From the IMG/VR virus record IMGVR_UViG_3300010400_000032, positions 1 to 40,352 of that record: 40,352 nt of DNA; one strand, written 5' to 3'. Shown in pieces: positions 6,908 through 13,430 of this stretch. A program made the translations under genes and the position numbers. This stretch comes from a virus. Every line of letters starts with the position of its first letter. Positions within the stretch are counted from its first letter, which is position 1. The notes below the pieces were generated by a model. It saw only the letters and a program-made list of their open reading frames with translations, did not search any database and was not told the DNA's origin.

Positions 6908-7141
6908 TTAGGCTGCGTGAACGTCTTTGCGATTTGGATCTTGAAAGGCGCGGCCGTTTTCGTCGTACAGCGTCTCGTCAATGCCGATGGCACCATCGGA
7001 AATTGCCGCGAGTCTTTTGGCGGCGCCAAGTGGGACAACACGTCCCCACTGGTAAACGGCTGAAGTTGAGCGCTTTCCTGACAGGGCTCGCGCGATGGCG
7101 GGCTTCGATCCAAAAAATGCAACGGCTGTGTCAACTAGCAT
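6908..7141 (-). CDS. Cro-like / YdaS-type transcriptional regulator
   Basis: The protein has 77 residues from ATG 7141; upstream in-frame starts exist at 7159 (ATG) and 7177 (TTG). The line AVAFFGSKPAIARALSGKRS-TSAVYQWGRVVPLGAAKRLA matches Cro-like HTH proteins (FFGS-AxxArALGxSxxAVSQWG). It diverges from the CI-like gene, and a dyad operator lies 11 nt before its start. The predicted promoter places the start of transcription at or next to the ATG, so its mRNA may be leaderless. It likely represses the CI promoter and starts the lytic operon. Confidence 0.8.
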   Translation of the reverse strand: MLVDTAVAFFGSKPAIARALSGKRSTSAVYQWGRVVPLGAAKRLAAISDGAIGIDETLYDENGRAFQDPNRKDVHAA

Positions 7142-7147
7142 GGTCCG

Positions 7148-7177
7148 AGGATACAGCATGCTGGAACTGAATATCAA
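7148..7177 (-). promoter_or_regulatory. Predicted early promoter for the Cro-side operon (pR-like)
   Basis: Minus-strand TTGATA (7177-7172), an 18-nt spacer and TATCCT (7153-7148). The -10 overlaps the end of the operator by two bases, the same geometry as the opposite early promoter at 7660-7688. Predicted transcription start is about 7141, the first base of the Cro-like ATG. Confidence 0.55.
7152..7165. promoter_or_regulatory. Candidate operator in the cro/cI intergenic region
   Basis: TACAGCATGCTGGA is an imperfect dyad and matches 12 of 14 bases of the copy at 7671-7684. It covers the spacer and first -10 bases of the Cro-side promoter, so a bound CI- or Cro-like protein would block it. 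Confidence 0.55.
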
Positions 7178-7214
7178 GGATGCTTTAGGGCCTTTTCCTT
7201 ATGCTTCAAGCGCT

Positions 7215-7484
7215 ATGGAGACCATGGGCCAGCGAATCAAACGTTTACGCGAGGCCAGGAATTGGACTCAGGGATTCCTTGCCGACCAAGTCGGCGTCAC
7301 CGTCTCAGCGGTTTCACAATGGGAACTCGACCAGACCGAAAACGTTAAGCTGGTGCCCTTCCTGAGGCTCGCCAAGGTACTGGAGACCGACCCCCACTAC
7401 CTGGTGTTCGGCCAGAGCCGGGGCGCTGCGGAGCTTTCCAAGCCGGTTCAGGTGATATCGGCAAAGAAGCGGCTGAAGGACTGA
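7215..7484 (+). CDS. CI-like repressor, short form (XRE helix-turn-helix)
   Basis: The gene encodes 89 residues from ATG 7215 (ATG 7224 also possible; ATG 7158 has GAGG at good spacing but would put the operator inside the gene start). The HTH is at about residues 18-37, TQGFLADQVGVTVSAVSQWE, followed by helices typical of XRE domains. It lacks the S24 peptidase/dimerisation domain of lambda CI, so RecA-triggered self-cleavage is not expected. It is divergent from the Cro-like gene with an operator between them and is the best candidate for the lysogeny repressor. Confidence 0.75.
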   Translation: METMGQRIKRLREARNWTQGFLADQVGVTVSAVSQWELDQTENVKLVPFLRLAKVLETDPHYLVFGQSRGAAELSKPVQVISAKKRLKD

Positions 7485-7498
7485 AATCCACAAACAGG

Positions 7499-7530
7499 AC
7501 GTTCTCAATGAGAAACGTTCTTATTGTTCT
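7499..7530 (+). terminator. Possible terminator after the CI-like gene
   Basis: ACGTT-CTC and GAG-AACGT form an 8-bp stem with one bulged A and a 3-nt loop, followed by TCTTATTGTTCT. It lies 14 nt after the repressor stop and before the plus-strand early promoter. The T-run is interrupted, so efficiency is uncertain. Confidence 0.4.
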
Positions 7531-7659
7531 CCGTCGTCGGACCATACCTACATCCTCTGTAGCCTGACGACCCCCGTCCGTAACAATCCGTTAATCCCCA
7601 TTTAAGGGCAATAGTACAGAGCCCTAAGCGGCTCATTTTGTCCCCTCATTCCAGCTTGC

Positions 7660-7688
7660 TTGAATTCTCGTACAGTATGCTGTAATCT
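7660..7688 (+). promoter_or_regulatory. Predicted early promoter of the plus-strand operon (pL-like)
   Basis: TTGAAT (7660-7665), a 17-nt spacer and TAATCT (7683-7688) precede the first gene of the long plus-strand chain. The last two operator bases form the first two of the -10, as at the Cro-side promoter. The start site would be near 7695, with GGAG at 7706-7709 and ATG at 7718. The hexamers alone are weak; the shared geometry is the main support. Confidence 0.5.
7671..7684. promoter_or_regulatory. Candidate operator at the plus-strand early promoter
   Basis: TACAG-TATG-CTGTA has perfect 5-bp arms and matches the copy at 7152-7165 at 12 of 14 positions. It overlaps the spacer and -10 of the predicted promoter. 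Two near-identical dyads exactly at the two early promoters point to one repressor controlling both. Confidence 0.6.
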
Positions 7689-7717
7689 TCGCTCCACCAG
7701 CCACCGGAGCGAAGCGA

Positions 7718-7918
7718 ATGAACAGCCAGACAGAATCCTTCGACGTGACACTCAACGACGGTCGCGTCATGCGGATCACGATTGATCGGCGCGAGCTGGC
7801 TTCCACGATGGCTTTCCGTCTGAACAAGACGCGCGTCAGCTATACGGGCAAGCGGACACAGCCGCAGAAAGTCGTGGCGCTCGAAGGCGGCGTGAAAGCT
7901 GAGTGGGTGACCAAGTGA
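7718..7918 (+). CDS. First gene of the plus-strand early operon, unknown function
   Basis: The protein has 66 residues with GGAG 8 nt before ATG 7718. It is a small, basic, soluble protein with beta-like alternation (FDVTLNDGRVMRITI). No lambda N-type arginine-rich motif is seen at the start, although the place is that of N. It ends in a GTGA overlap with the next gene. Confidence 0.65.
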   Translation: MNSQTESFDVTLNDGRVMRITIDRRELASTMAFRLNKTRVSYTGKRTQPQKVVALEGGVKAEWVTK

Positions 7919-8220
7919 ACACCTACCGCTGTCCAGCCTGTTCCGCGCTGGTCGATCCCATTCGCGAGGGTGACGACCTCGTTTCGTACTGCTGCTCCGA
8001 AATCGTCGAACGCGTCTACATGTGCGCGAAGTGTTCCGAGCGTGAAGCTCATCTCGGCTGTGACGACTGCTTTCCTTGCGTGCTCGATTCCATCATCGCC
8101 GACCCGCGCTATCTGGAGATGTGCGCGCCCGCGTTGCAGCTTGAGATTGCAAAGGCGCTGGCGGAGCGGGCACAGCCCACCTATAGCGAGGGGTGCCTGA
8201 CACGGAGGCAAGCTTCGTGA
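7915..8220 (+). CDS. Cysteine-rich zinc-binding-like protein
   Basis: The gene encodes 101 residues from GTG 7915, which overlaps the preceding stop; ATG 7903 is also in frame. CPAC near the start, YCC, MCAKC and CDDCFPC give at least four Cys pairs, consistent with two zinc sites, followed by a helical C-terminus. No family is recognised. Confidence 0.65.
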   Translation: MNTYRCPACSALVDPIREGDDLVSYCCSEIVERVYMCAKCSEREAHLGCDDCFPCVLDSIIADPRYLEMCAPALQLEIAKALAERAQPTYSEGCLTRRQAS

Positions 8221-8360
8221 GCGCTAACTACCAGACACGTGCCTTGATGCTGTTCCTGCGGCTGAACCAACAGGTCATGCTCTACACGCCGCTCTCGCAT
8301 CACGGCCAGCGTGCGCGCCGAATCATGCAGCGGCTTGCTGTGCGGATGGCGGCGAAATGA
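8217..8360 (+). CDS. Small basic protein (47 aa) in the overlap chain
   Basis: GTG 8217 overlaps the upstream stop by 4 nt and its own TGA overlaps the next ATG by 4 nt, so it exactly bridges two genes. The product is a short Arg/Leu/Met-rich helix-forming peptide. Existence is supported by this double coupling; function is unknown. Confidence 0.55.
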   Translation: MSANYQTRALMLFLRLNQQVMLYTPLSHHGQRARRIMQRLAVRMAAK

Positions 8361-8944
8361 TCGCAGCCCTCTACGTGCAGACCGGCGGCTGCTACTTCGG
8401 ATTGTCCGATGTGGACCCGTGGGATGCGACGCGTGATGCGCGAAAGTATGCCGGGCCGTGGCCTGTCGTCGCGCACCCGCCTTGCCAACTGTGGGTGAAT
8501 CTCGCCGCGGTCAACTTCAAGCGCTACGGCGGTGAACACAATCGCCCCGGCAATGACGGCGGCTGTTTCGCATCGGCCCTAGCTTCTGTGCGCGCCTATG
8601 GTGGCGCTCTTGAGCATCCCGCTGGTTCCAATGCGTGGCGTGCGTTTGGGCTCCTACGTCCCACTGGAATCGGCTGGCGCAGCGCTGGACACGACGAGTG
8701 GACGTGCGAGGTCTGGCAGTCAGCCTACGGTCACAAAGCCAGGAAGCGAACGTGGTTGTTCTTCAAAGGCGAGAAGCCGGCTGAACTCAATTGGGCGCGC
8801 GTCGCCGGCACACATCAAATCGGCTGGTTCGACCGCATCAAACCCACGCTTGGAAAGGCTGAGGCGATGGCTACTCCACGCGCGTTTCGCGACATGTTGC
8901 TAGACCTTGCCAGTTCATCCATTCAACGCCAGGAGGCCGCATGA
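8357..8944 (+). CDS. Cytosine-methyltransferase-like phage protein
   Basis: The protein has 195 residues. It has a shortened set of C5-methyltransferase-like motifs: LYVQTGGCYFGL (5-16) in the place of the Phe-x-Gly-x-Gly loop, HPPCQLW (40-46) like the catalytic Pro-Cys motif IV, and GALEHPAGS (83-91). QSAYGHKARKRTWLFF (121-136) resembles motif VIII (Gln-x-x-x-Tyr-Gly...Arg-x-Arg). The classical SAM-loop residues are altered and there is no long target-recognition domain. It may be a divergent or inactive methyltransferase, or a protein that interferes with host methylation or restriction. Assignment rests on motif order only. Confidence 0.5.
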   Translation: MIAALYVQTGGCYFGLSDVDPWDATRDARKYAGPWPVVAHPPCQLWVNLAAVNFKRYGGEHNRPGNDGGCFASALASVRAYGGALEHPAGSNAWRAFGLLRPTGIGWRSAGHDEWTCEVWQSAYGHKARKRTWLFFKGEKPAELNWARVAGTHQIGWFDRIKPTLGKAEAMATPRAFRDMLLDLASSSIQRQEAA

Positions 8945-8997
8945 ACATTCCACCCGCGCCCCCTGTTCGTGAACCCAACACAACGAGAGAAGCATGA
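8941..8997 (+). CDS. Minimal 18-codon ORF coupling two genes
   Basis: ATG 8941 overlaps the stop of the methyltransferase-like gene and its TGA overlaps the ATG of the following gene, both by 4 nt. The peptide is Pro-rich then charged (start MNIPPAPPVREP). AACGAGAG near its end can serve as ribosome binding site for the next gene. It may be a true micropeptide or just a translation relay. Confidence 0.4.
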   Translation: MNIPPAPPVREPNTTREA

Positions 8998-9755
8998 GCA
9001 AACAAATCGAAGTTACTGAAGCGCACGCCAGAAAGTTCGTGGACCTTTTGGGCCATGGGCTCGTGAACGGCCTCGGCAGTCCAGAGCCCGGCAAGATGTG
9101 CGTGGAAGCTGCGTGGTGTGTCGCGCTTGGCCTTCCGCACGGAGACGACCCCGGCTGCGTCATGGAGCCGCTGCGGCGTCTCAAGATCCGGCTGAATGAT
9201 TCCACATGGTCGAGCCCTCAAGCGCGTGCAAAGGGCCTGCTGCGTCTTGGCTTGATCCAGATCGGTAGTTTGGACATGGACAAACGCGAGTTCAAGGATC
9301 GCGTTTGCACCCTACGCATTCAAATGCTGGTTCCGATTCGTATGCGCGCTGCTGCTCACTGGCAGAAGAAGCAGGAGCACAAGGACAAGCTTGAGGAAGC
9401 CGCAAAACTCTGCGAGAGCGCGCCGAGCATCGAGAACGCGTGGAAGGCAGGAAGTTTGGCGAGAGAGGTACGAGCCGCCGCCGACGCCGCCGACGCCGCC
9501 TACGCCGCCGCCTACGCCTACGCCGCCGCCGACGCCGCCTACGCCGCCGCCTACGCCTACGCCGCCGCCGACGCCGCCGACGCCGCCGCCTACGCCGCCG
9601 ACGCCGCCGCCGACGCCGCCGCCGACGCCGCCGACGCCGCCGCCGCCGACGCCAAAGACAAGATCCTCGCAGACTTTGCCGAAGGCGTGGTGCAGATCCT
9701 TATCGACATGAAAGCCCCGGGAGCGAAGTGGCTCTATCTGGCGGACGCATCATGA
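8994..9755 (+). CDS. Phage protein with Ala/Asp/Tyr tandem-repeat region
   Basis: The protein has 253 residues. Residues 1-140 form a globular part (helical, with LGHGLVNGLGSPEPGKMCVE near the start). Residues about 157-220 are a repeat built almost only from Ala with Asp or Tyr every third or fourth position. Residues 221-253 form an amphipathic end. Ala-rich (D/Y)AA repeats recur in phage proteins of GC-rich hosts, probably as an extended helix or solenoid. All repeat codons are GCC, GAC or TAC, so slippage should change length in whole codons. No function is known. Confidence 0.8.
   Translation: MSKQIEVTEAHARKFVDLLGHGLVNGLGSPEPGKMCVEAAWCVALGLPHGDDPGCVMEPLRRLKIRLNDSTWSSPQARAKGLLRLGLIQIGSLDMDKREFKDRVCTLRIQMLVPIRMRAAAHWQKKQEHKDKLEEAAKLCESAPSIENAWKAGSLAREVRAAADAADAAYAAAYAYAAADAAYAAAYAYAAADAADAAAYAADAAADAAADAADAAAADAKDKILADFAEGVVQILIDMKAPGAKWLYLADAS
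9474..9653 (+). repeat. GCC/GAC/TAC trinucleotide-rich tandem repeat
   Basis: About 180 bases are composed almost solely of GCC, GAC and TAC triplets. A 39-nt unit encoding AAYAAAYAYAAAD occurs twice in tandem, followed by shorter GACGCCGCC units. It lies inside the preceding gene, and all three forward frames are open across it. Confidence 0.9.
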
Positions 9756-10006
9756 CCCCCGACACCGCGCAGAAGCCGAAGTGGAAAGCCGAACCAAAGG
9801 CCGGAACAGTTTGGCACCGCCGGGCTTACTACACATTTTTCAGGCACGGTGCCGAGACGCGCCATGTCATCGACCGCACGCTCGGCTGCGATGTGATTTA
9901 CGTCAGCGGTCGCTGGAGCAGGTTCGCGCACAAATCGCAATGCACGCTGGCCGAGTGGAAGGAATGGGCTGCTGCTGGCTACGGCGCTAAGAAGGTCTCC
10001 CCATGA
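9752..10006 (+). CDS. Small basic protein of unknown function (84 aa)
   Basis: Start ATG 9752 overlaps the upstream stop by 4 nt; the longer in-frame extension is a shadow of the repeat and is not used. The product is rich in Trp, Tyr and Arg with beta-type stretches (CDVIYVSGRWSRF) and a C-terminal LAEWKEWAAAGY. It resembles small phage proteins of unknown role. Confidence 0.65.
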   Translation: MTPDTAQKPKWKAEPKAGTVWHRRAYYTFFRHGAETRHVIDRTLGCDVIYVSGRWSRFAHKSQCTLAEWKEWAAAGYGAKKVSP

Positions 10007-10314
10007 ACGACACAAAGCAGGGGGCGCCACTCGTGCGCGTGATCTATGACCGCGGGATATTCAATTTGCCGCGACTCGCGATTGCGCAGCACAGCAACAT
10101 GAACGGCTGGCTCACCGTAGAACATCCCGACGGCGGATGGGTGTCGCTTGCTGATCTGAAGCCGCACTTTCCATCGCAGCAATCCCACGAGCAGCTAGTC
10201 GTGGCGTTGGCCACTGCCCGCAAGGTGCTCGTAGTTTCCTGCGGAGAAAAAGCGCCTTACGTTCGGATTGCATTGGACGACATCGACGCCGCTCTCAAAC
10301 AGGCGGGCGTATGA
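10003..10314 (+). CDS. Unknown phage protein (103 aa)
   Basis: ATG 10003 overlaps the previous stop and its own stop overlaps the next ATG. The N-terminal half alternates beta-like segments (WLTVEHPDGGWVSLADL), resembling a small SH3-like barrel. The C-terminal half is helical (QLVVALATARKVL). There are no catalytic motifs and no family is recognised. Confidence 0.65.
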   Translation: MNDTKQGAPLVRVIYDRGIFNLPRLAIAQHSNMNGWLTVEHPDGGWVSLADLKPHFPSQQSHEQLVVALATARKVLVVSCGEKAPYVRIALDDIDAALKQAGV

Positions 10315-10490
10315 GCCGCGCGGACTTCGATCTCGCTGACGATACGTTCACGCGAACGACGCGCGTGCACGACTGGCGCAACCACGTGCCCGGCGAAGTG
10401 ATGGACACATGGCGAATGCTGACTGAGCGCGAGCGGCGCCTGGTTGCTGAGGTAGCCGAGATGGCTGCCGATGCGGAGGAGTGGCCATGA
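10311..10490 (+). CDS. Small acidic protein (59 aa) in the overlap chain
   Basis: ATG 10311 and the TGA at 10488-10490 each overlap a neighbour by 4 nt. The product is charged, with a likely amphipathic C-terminal helix (LTERERRLVAEVAEMAADAE). Function unknown. Confidence 0.6.
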   Translation: MSRADFDLADDTFTRTTRVHDWRNHVPGEVMDTWRMLTERERRLVAEVAEMAADAEEWP

Positions 10491-10768
10491 ACGGCCCGGA
10501 CGACATCTACACCTTTGCCTATCTAGAAGGCGCGTTCATATGCGTCATCGTCGGCAGCACTTTGCTCGCCCTGGTGCTGGCGATTGCCTTGCTTGTCCGC
10601 GATGCGCTTCGCTGGCGCCAGTTTGAGCGCGCATGCGGCGGGGAGAAGGCTGCTCTTGAAATGCTCGCAGCCGCTGAGGAAATCGACCGCGCTGCATCCG
10701 ATGTATTCAACCGGCACGCATTCAAGGCCGCCAACAGACTTGGGCTTTTACCGAGGGATTTGAGATGA
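10487..10768 (+). CDS. Single-span membrane protein
   Basis: The gene encodes 93 residues from ATG 10487 (overlapping start). Residues about 12-38 (AFICVIVGSTLLALVLAIAL core) form one membrane helix. A cytoplasmic-type region of Arg, Glu and Ala-rich helices follows. It sits among early genes, not in the lysis block, so a holin role is unlikely. It may interact with the host envelope; function unknown. Confidence 0.7.
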   Translation: MNGPDDIYTFAYLEGAFICVIVGSTLLALVLAIALLVRDALRWRQFERACGGEKAALEMLAAAEEIDRAASDVFNRHAFKAANRLGLLPRDLR

Positions 10769-11151
10769 ACAAACTTACCAAACTTGGTGCGCGCCGCTTG
10801 CTGAAGCTGGCAAAGATTCTGGACAAGGCCGACGCGTTGCACGAGAAACATCGCGAGCCAACGTACGAGCAAGACAAATACATCAGTCATTGCGGCACGC
10901 CCGGCTGCGCTCTCGGACACTGGGCGTTTAACAACAAGAAGCGTTGGTACTACAGCCGCATCTACAAGATGGTAGGTCTTCGCCGTGGTGGCTCCAAAGG
11001 ATACGGCTACTTCGACGCAATCAAAGAATTCTCAATCACCTCTGAGGAACGGGACAAACTTTTCTCAGGTTTTGGATGCAATCGCGCTACCACTGCCAAA
11101 CAAGCCGCGCGTTACATCCGCAAGTTCGTTCAGCGCAAGGGTGTCGCATGA
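10765..11151 (+). CDS. Phage protein with C-G-T-x-G-C-A motif (unknown)
   Basis: The protein has 128 residues. A helical basic start is followed by HCGTPGCALGHWAF (about 42-55), a Tyr/Gly-rich middle, FSGFGCNRATTAKQAARYIRKF and a basic end. The combination recurs in small phage proteins of unknown function; the Cys pairs could bind metal. It overlaps both neighbours by 4 nt. Confidence 0.65.
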   Translation: MNKLTKLGARRLLKLAKILDKADALHEKHREPTYEQDKYISHCGTPGCALGHWAFNNKKRWYYSRIYKMVGLRRGGSKGYGYFDAIKEFSITSEERDKLFSGFGCNRATTAKQAARYIRKFVQRKGVA

Positions 11152-11447
11152 ACCTCGACAACGGCCAGCACCTGCCCTTTCACATCGCGATGGAAACTGA
11201 AGGCTCACGTTCACCACCCGTAGCTGACGACGCCATCACCCGATTCCGCGACACACGTGATGCAGCTTTGTGGCAGCAACTGAAACGTCTCCCACACAGC
11301 AATTACGCAGCCTGGCGGGAGAAATCCCCTGCACAACGACGGCTGATGCTGGACTTTGCCGTGGCGACGATCAAGGAGCTGGAGCAGGCCGCTTCGTTTA
11401 TGTCACGCAATATCGTCGTCGGCGAAATGCGGGCAGAGAAGGTCTAA
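11148..11447 (+). CDS. Unknown early protein ahead of the recombination ATPase
   Basis: The protein has 99 residues from ATG 11148 (overlapping). The sequence is mainly helical and soluble, with a central LPHSNYAAWREKSPAQRRLM and a C-terminal helix. It ends 24 nt before the ATPase start, the only clear intergenic gap in this stretch. No family recognised. Confidence 0.6.
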   Translation: MNLDNGQHLPFHIAMETEGSRSPPVADDAITRFRDTRDAALWQQLKRLPHSNYAAWREKSPAQRRLMLDFAVATIKELEQAASFMSRNIVVGEMRAEKV

Positions 11448-11471
11448 CAAGTTTCAACACGGAGATATCAA

Positions 11472-12575
11472 ATGACACTGTTCAAGAAAGCCGAGAACAC
11501 CTCAGCTTACCTAAAAGCGGGGTTCTTAGGTTTTGCTGGCAGCGGCAAAACATACACCGCGACTCAGGTCGCAATTGGGCTCGCAAAACTCATGGAGGAG
11601 CGCGGCTTGAAGGAGGCCGGAAAGCCCATCTTCTTCCTCGACACGGAAACCGGCTCTGACTATGTGACGCCGAAGATCCGCGAAGCTGGGCTCGAGATTT
11701 TCACCGCCAAGACGCGGGCGTATCTCGATCTGCTGACGGCTATCGATGAGTGCGAGAAGGACGGCTCAGTCCTCATCATCGATTCGATCACGCATTTCTG
11801 GCGGGAGTTCGTCGAGTCGTACCAGCGCCGCAAGGAAGTGAACTACTTGGATTTCCAAGACTGGAACTTCCTGAAAGGTTCTCAGGGATGGGGCAAGTTC
11901 TCCGACCGCTACGTCAACTCCTCCGTGCATATCATCATGTGCGGTCGCGCTGGCTACGAGTACGACGTAGAGACCAATGCCAAGGGAAAGAAAGAGCAGG
12001 TCAAGTCAGGTATCAAGATGAAAGCGGAGACCGAGACTGGCTTTGAACCGTCTCTCCTCGTGCTCATGGAGCGCGAGACAAACCTCAAGACGAACAAGGT
12101 GAATCGCACGGCATATGTTCTCAAAGAGCGGTTCGGCGTGATCGATGGCAAGGAATTCCCTGATCCAACCTTCGCTAGCTTCCGTCCCCACATCGATCTA
12201 CTCAATCTCGGTGGGGCGCAGTTGGGCGTGGACAACACCCGCAACTCCGATTCCATGTTCGCTCATGACGGCGACGACTCCAAATGGAAATACGAGCAGC
12301 GTCAGAAGGAAATCGCGCTGGAAGAGATCAAGGAGGAAATCAATAAGCACATCGGGTACGGACAGGACCAGGAGACCAAGAAGTCCAAGGCCGAGTTGTT
12401 AGAGAAAATCGCCGAAACCCGCGCATGGGCGAAGGTCGAAGGAATGCGCTGGCCGCAAGTGAAGATGGTCCGAGACTCGCTGTGGGTAATCACGCGCGGT
12501 CATCCGTATGGCGGTGCACCGATGGCAGTAGAAGCCGCGAACGAGCCTCCGCACACGCCTGAGGCTGCGGCATGA
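11472..12575 (+). CDS. Sak4-like phage recombination ATPase (AAA_24, RecA-like fold)
   Basis: The protein has 367 residues. Walker A is GFAGSGKT at 20-27, an acidic segment FFLDTETGSDY is at about 54-64, and Walker B is VLIIDSITHFW at 100-110. Gln/Asp-rich and SVHIIMCGRAGYEY segments follow as in Sak4/AAA_24 proteins, which bind single-stranded DNA and support annealing or strand exchange with an SSB. The C-terminal third is charged and helical. It lies in the plus-strand operon where lambda has red genes and is the only recombination mediator seen. ATP binding is well supported; the exact role is inferred. Confidence 0.85.
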   Translation: MTLFKKAENTSAYLKAGFLGFAGSGKTYTATQVAIGLAKLMEERGLKEAGKPIFFLDTETGSDYVTPKIREAGLEIFTAKTRAYLDLLTAIDECEKDGSVLIIDSITHFWREFVESYQRRKEVNYLDFQDWNFLKGSQGWGKFSDRYVNSSVHIIMCGRAGYEYDVETNAKGKKEQVKSGIKMKAETETGFEPSLLVLMERETNLKTNKVNRTAYVLKERFGVIDGKEFPDPTFASFRPHIDLLNLGGAQLGVDNTRNSDSMFAHDGDDSKWKYEQRQKEIALEEIKEEINKHIGYGQDQETKKSKAELLEKIAETRAWAKVEGMRWPQVKMVRDSLWVITRGHPYGGAPMAVEAANEPPHTPEAAA

Positions 12576-12739
12576 GAGGTTCTAAATCTCCCCTCTCTCC
12601 CGTCCAGCAAGTCGAAGTGTGGGCGTGGTACTGCGCCAAGAAAGAGTTGGGCAGCATCAAGCGAAAGGCGCGCGAACTTGGAATGACCGAGATGGCCTTG
12701 AATAGCTTTTTGCGTCGCAGGCGCGCGAGAGTGTCATGA
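12572..12739 (+). CDS. Small basic HTH-like protein (55 aa)
   Basis: ATG 12572 overlaps the ATPase stop and its stop overlaps the next ATG. SIKRKARELGMTEMALNSFLRR looks like a compact helix-turn-helix, followed by Arg-rich residues. It may bind DNA or help the recombination proteins. Too short for a firm family. Confidence 0.55.
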   Translation: MRGSKSPLSPVQQVEVWAWYCAKKELGSIKRKARELGMTEMALNSFLRRRRARVS

Positions 12740-13131
12740 GCGCATGGTTCCACAAGAAGGGCATGGCCTTGCATCCATCGGACGAAGCTGCCTTAAAGGG
12801 CGTCATGCGAATGGGTGATGGTGAGTGCGTCTTGGTCACTGTGATCCGTCCGAGATGCGCTAATGAGCTTCGCAGGTACTACGCAATCTGCACTGCAATC
12901 GGCGAGAACCAAGATCCGCCGAGGGACAAAGATTCGATTGACTGTGAGTTACGTATTCGCTCCGGGCACTTCGATGTAATGCCAATCGAAGGATTCGAGA
13001 TCCGCACCCCAAAGCGACTCGCATTCGACAAGATGAGCCAGGAGCAATGGGAAGCCTACTGGACGCGAGTAGAAGCCGCGATCTGCGAGCACTTCGGGCC
13101 TGAGTATCTGGCGCACGAGAGGGCCGCGTGA
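12736..13131 (+). CDS. DUF1367-family phage protein
   Basis: The protein has 131 residues. The pattern GECVLVTVIRPRCANELRRYY, then GHFDVMPIEGFEIRTPKRLA and FDKMSQEQWEAYWTRVEAAI matches DUF1367, a family in nin-like and recombination regions of lambdoid phages. Function is unknown but recurrent location suggests DNA metabolism. It is followed directly by the YbcO-type nuclease, a common pairing. Confidence 0.75.
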   Translation: MSAWFHKKGMALHPSDEAALKGVMRMGDGECVLVTVIRPRCANELRRYYAICTAIGENQDPPRDKDSIDCELRIRSGHFDVMPIEGFEIRTPKRLAFDKMSQEQWEAYWTRVEAAICEHFGPEYLAHERAA

Positions 13132-13430
13132 ATTTGCGCAAGCTCGCCCGCGGCCGCGAATGCCAGATACGCGTGCCCGGCATCTGCTCCGGCAATCCCG
13201 AGACGGTTGTCCTGTGTCACGTCCGCATGATCGGAATCAGCGGATATGGACTCAAGGCAAACGACATTCATGCGTCATGGGGCTGCCAACGTTGTCACGA
13301 TTACGTTGACGGGCGTACGCAAGGCACACATACGTACGATGAACGCCGCGCCTTACTACTCGAAGGGATGCTCAGAACTCAGGCCATTCTGCTGCGCGAG
13401 GGGAAGATCAGCTATGGGGCGACGGCGTGA
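13128..13430 (+). CDS. DUF1364 / YbcO-type HNH-like nuclease
   Basis: The protein has 100 residues from GTG 13128. Conserved positions are LARGRECQIRVPGIC (Cys12, Cys20), VVLCHVRM (His31), GLKANDIHASWGC and CQRCHD (Cys53, Cys56, His57). This is the phage family of E. coli YbcO, whose fold is HNH-like with a zinc site. It is probably a structure-specific nuclease in recombination or replication. Start and end overlap the neighbours by 4 nt. Confidence 0.85.
   Translation: MNLRKLARGRECQIRVPGICSGNPETVVLCHVRMIGISGYGLKANDIHASWGCQRCHDYVDGRTQGTHTYDERRALLLEGMLRTQAILLREGKISYGATA

Noticed and set aside
7718-7918. Lambda N-type antiterminator at the first plus-strand gene
   Set aside because: No Arg-rich RNA-binding helix at the N-terminus and no box B-like hairpin seen near the promoter.
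9391-9711. Pro/Thr-rich and Arg-rich ORFs in the other two frames of the GCC repeat
   Set aside because: They are consequences of the trinucleotide repeat; the Ala/Asp/Tyr frame has the globular flanks and the coupled start and stop.
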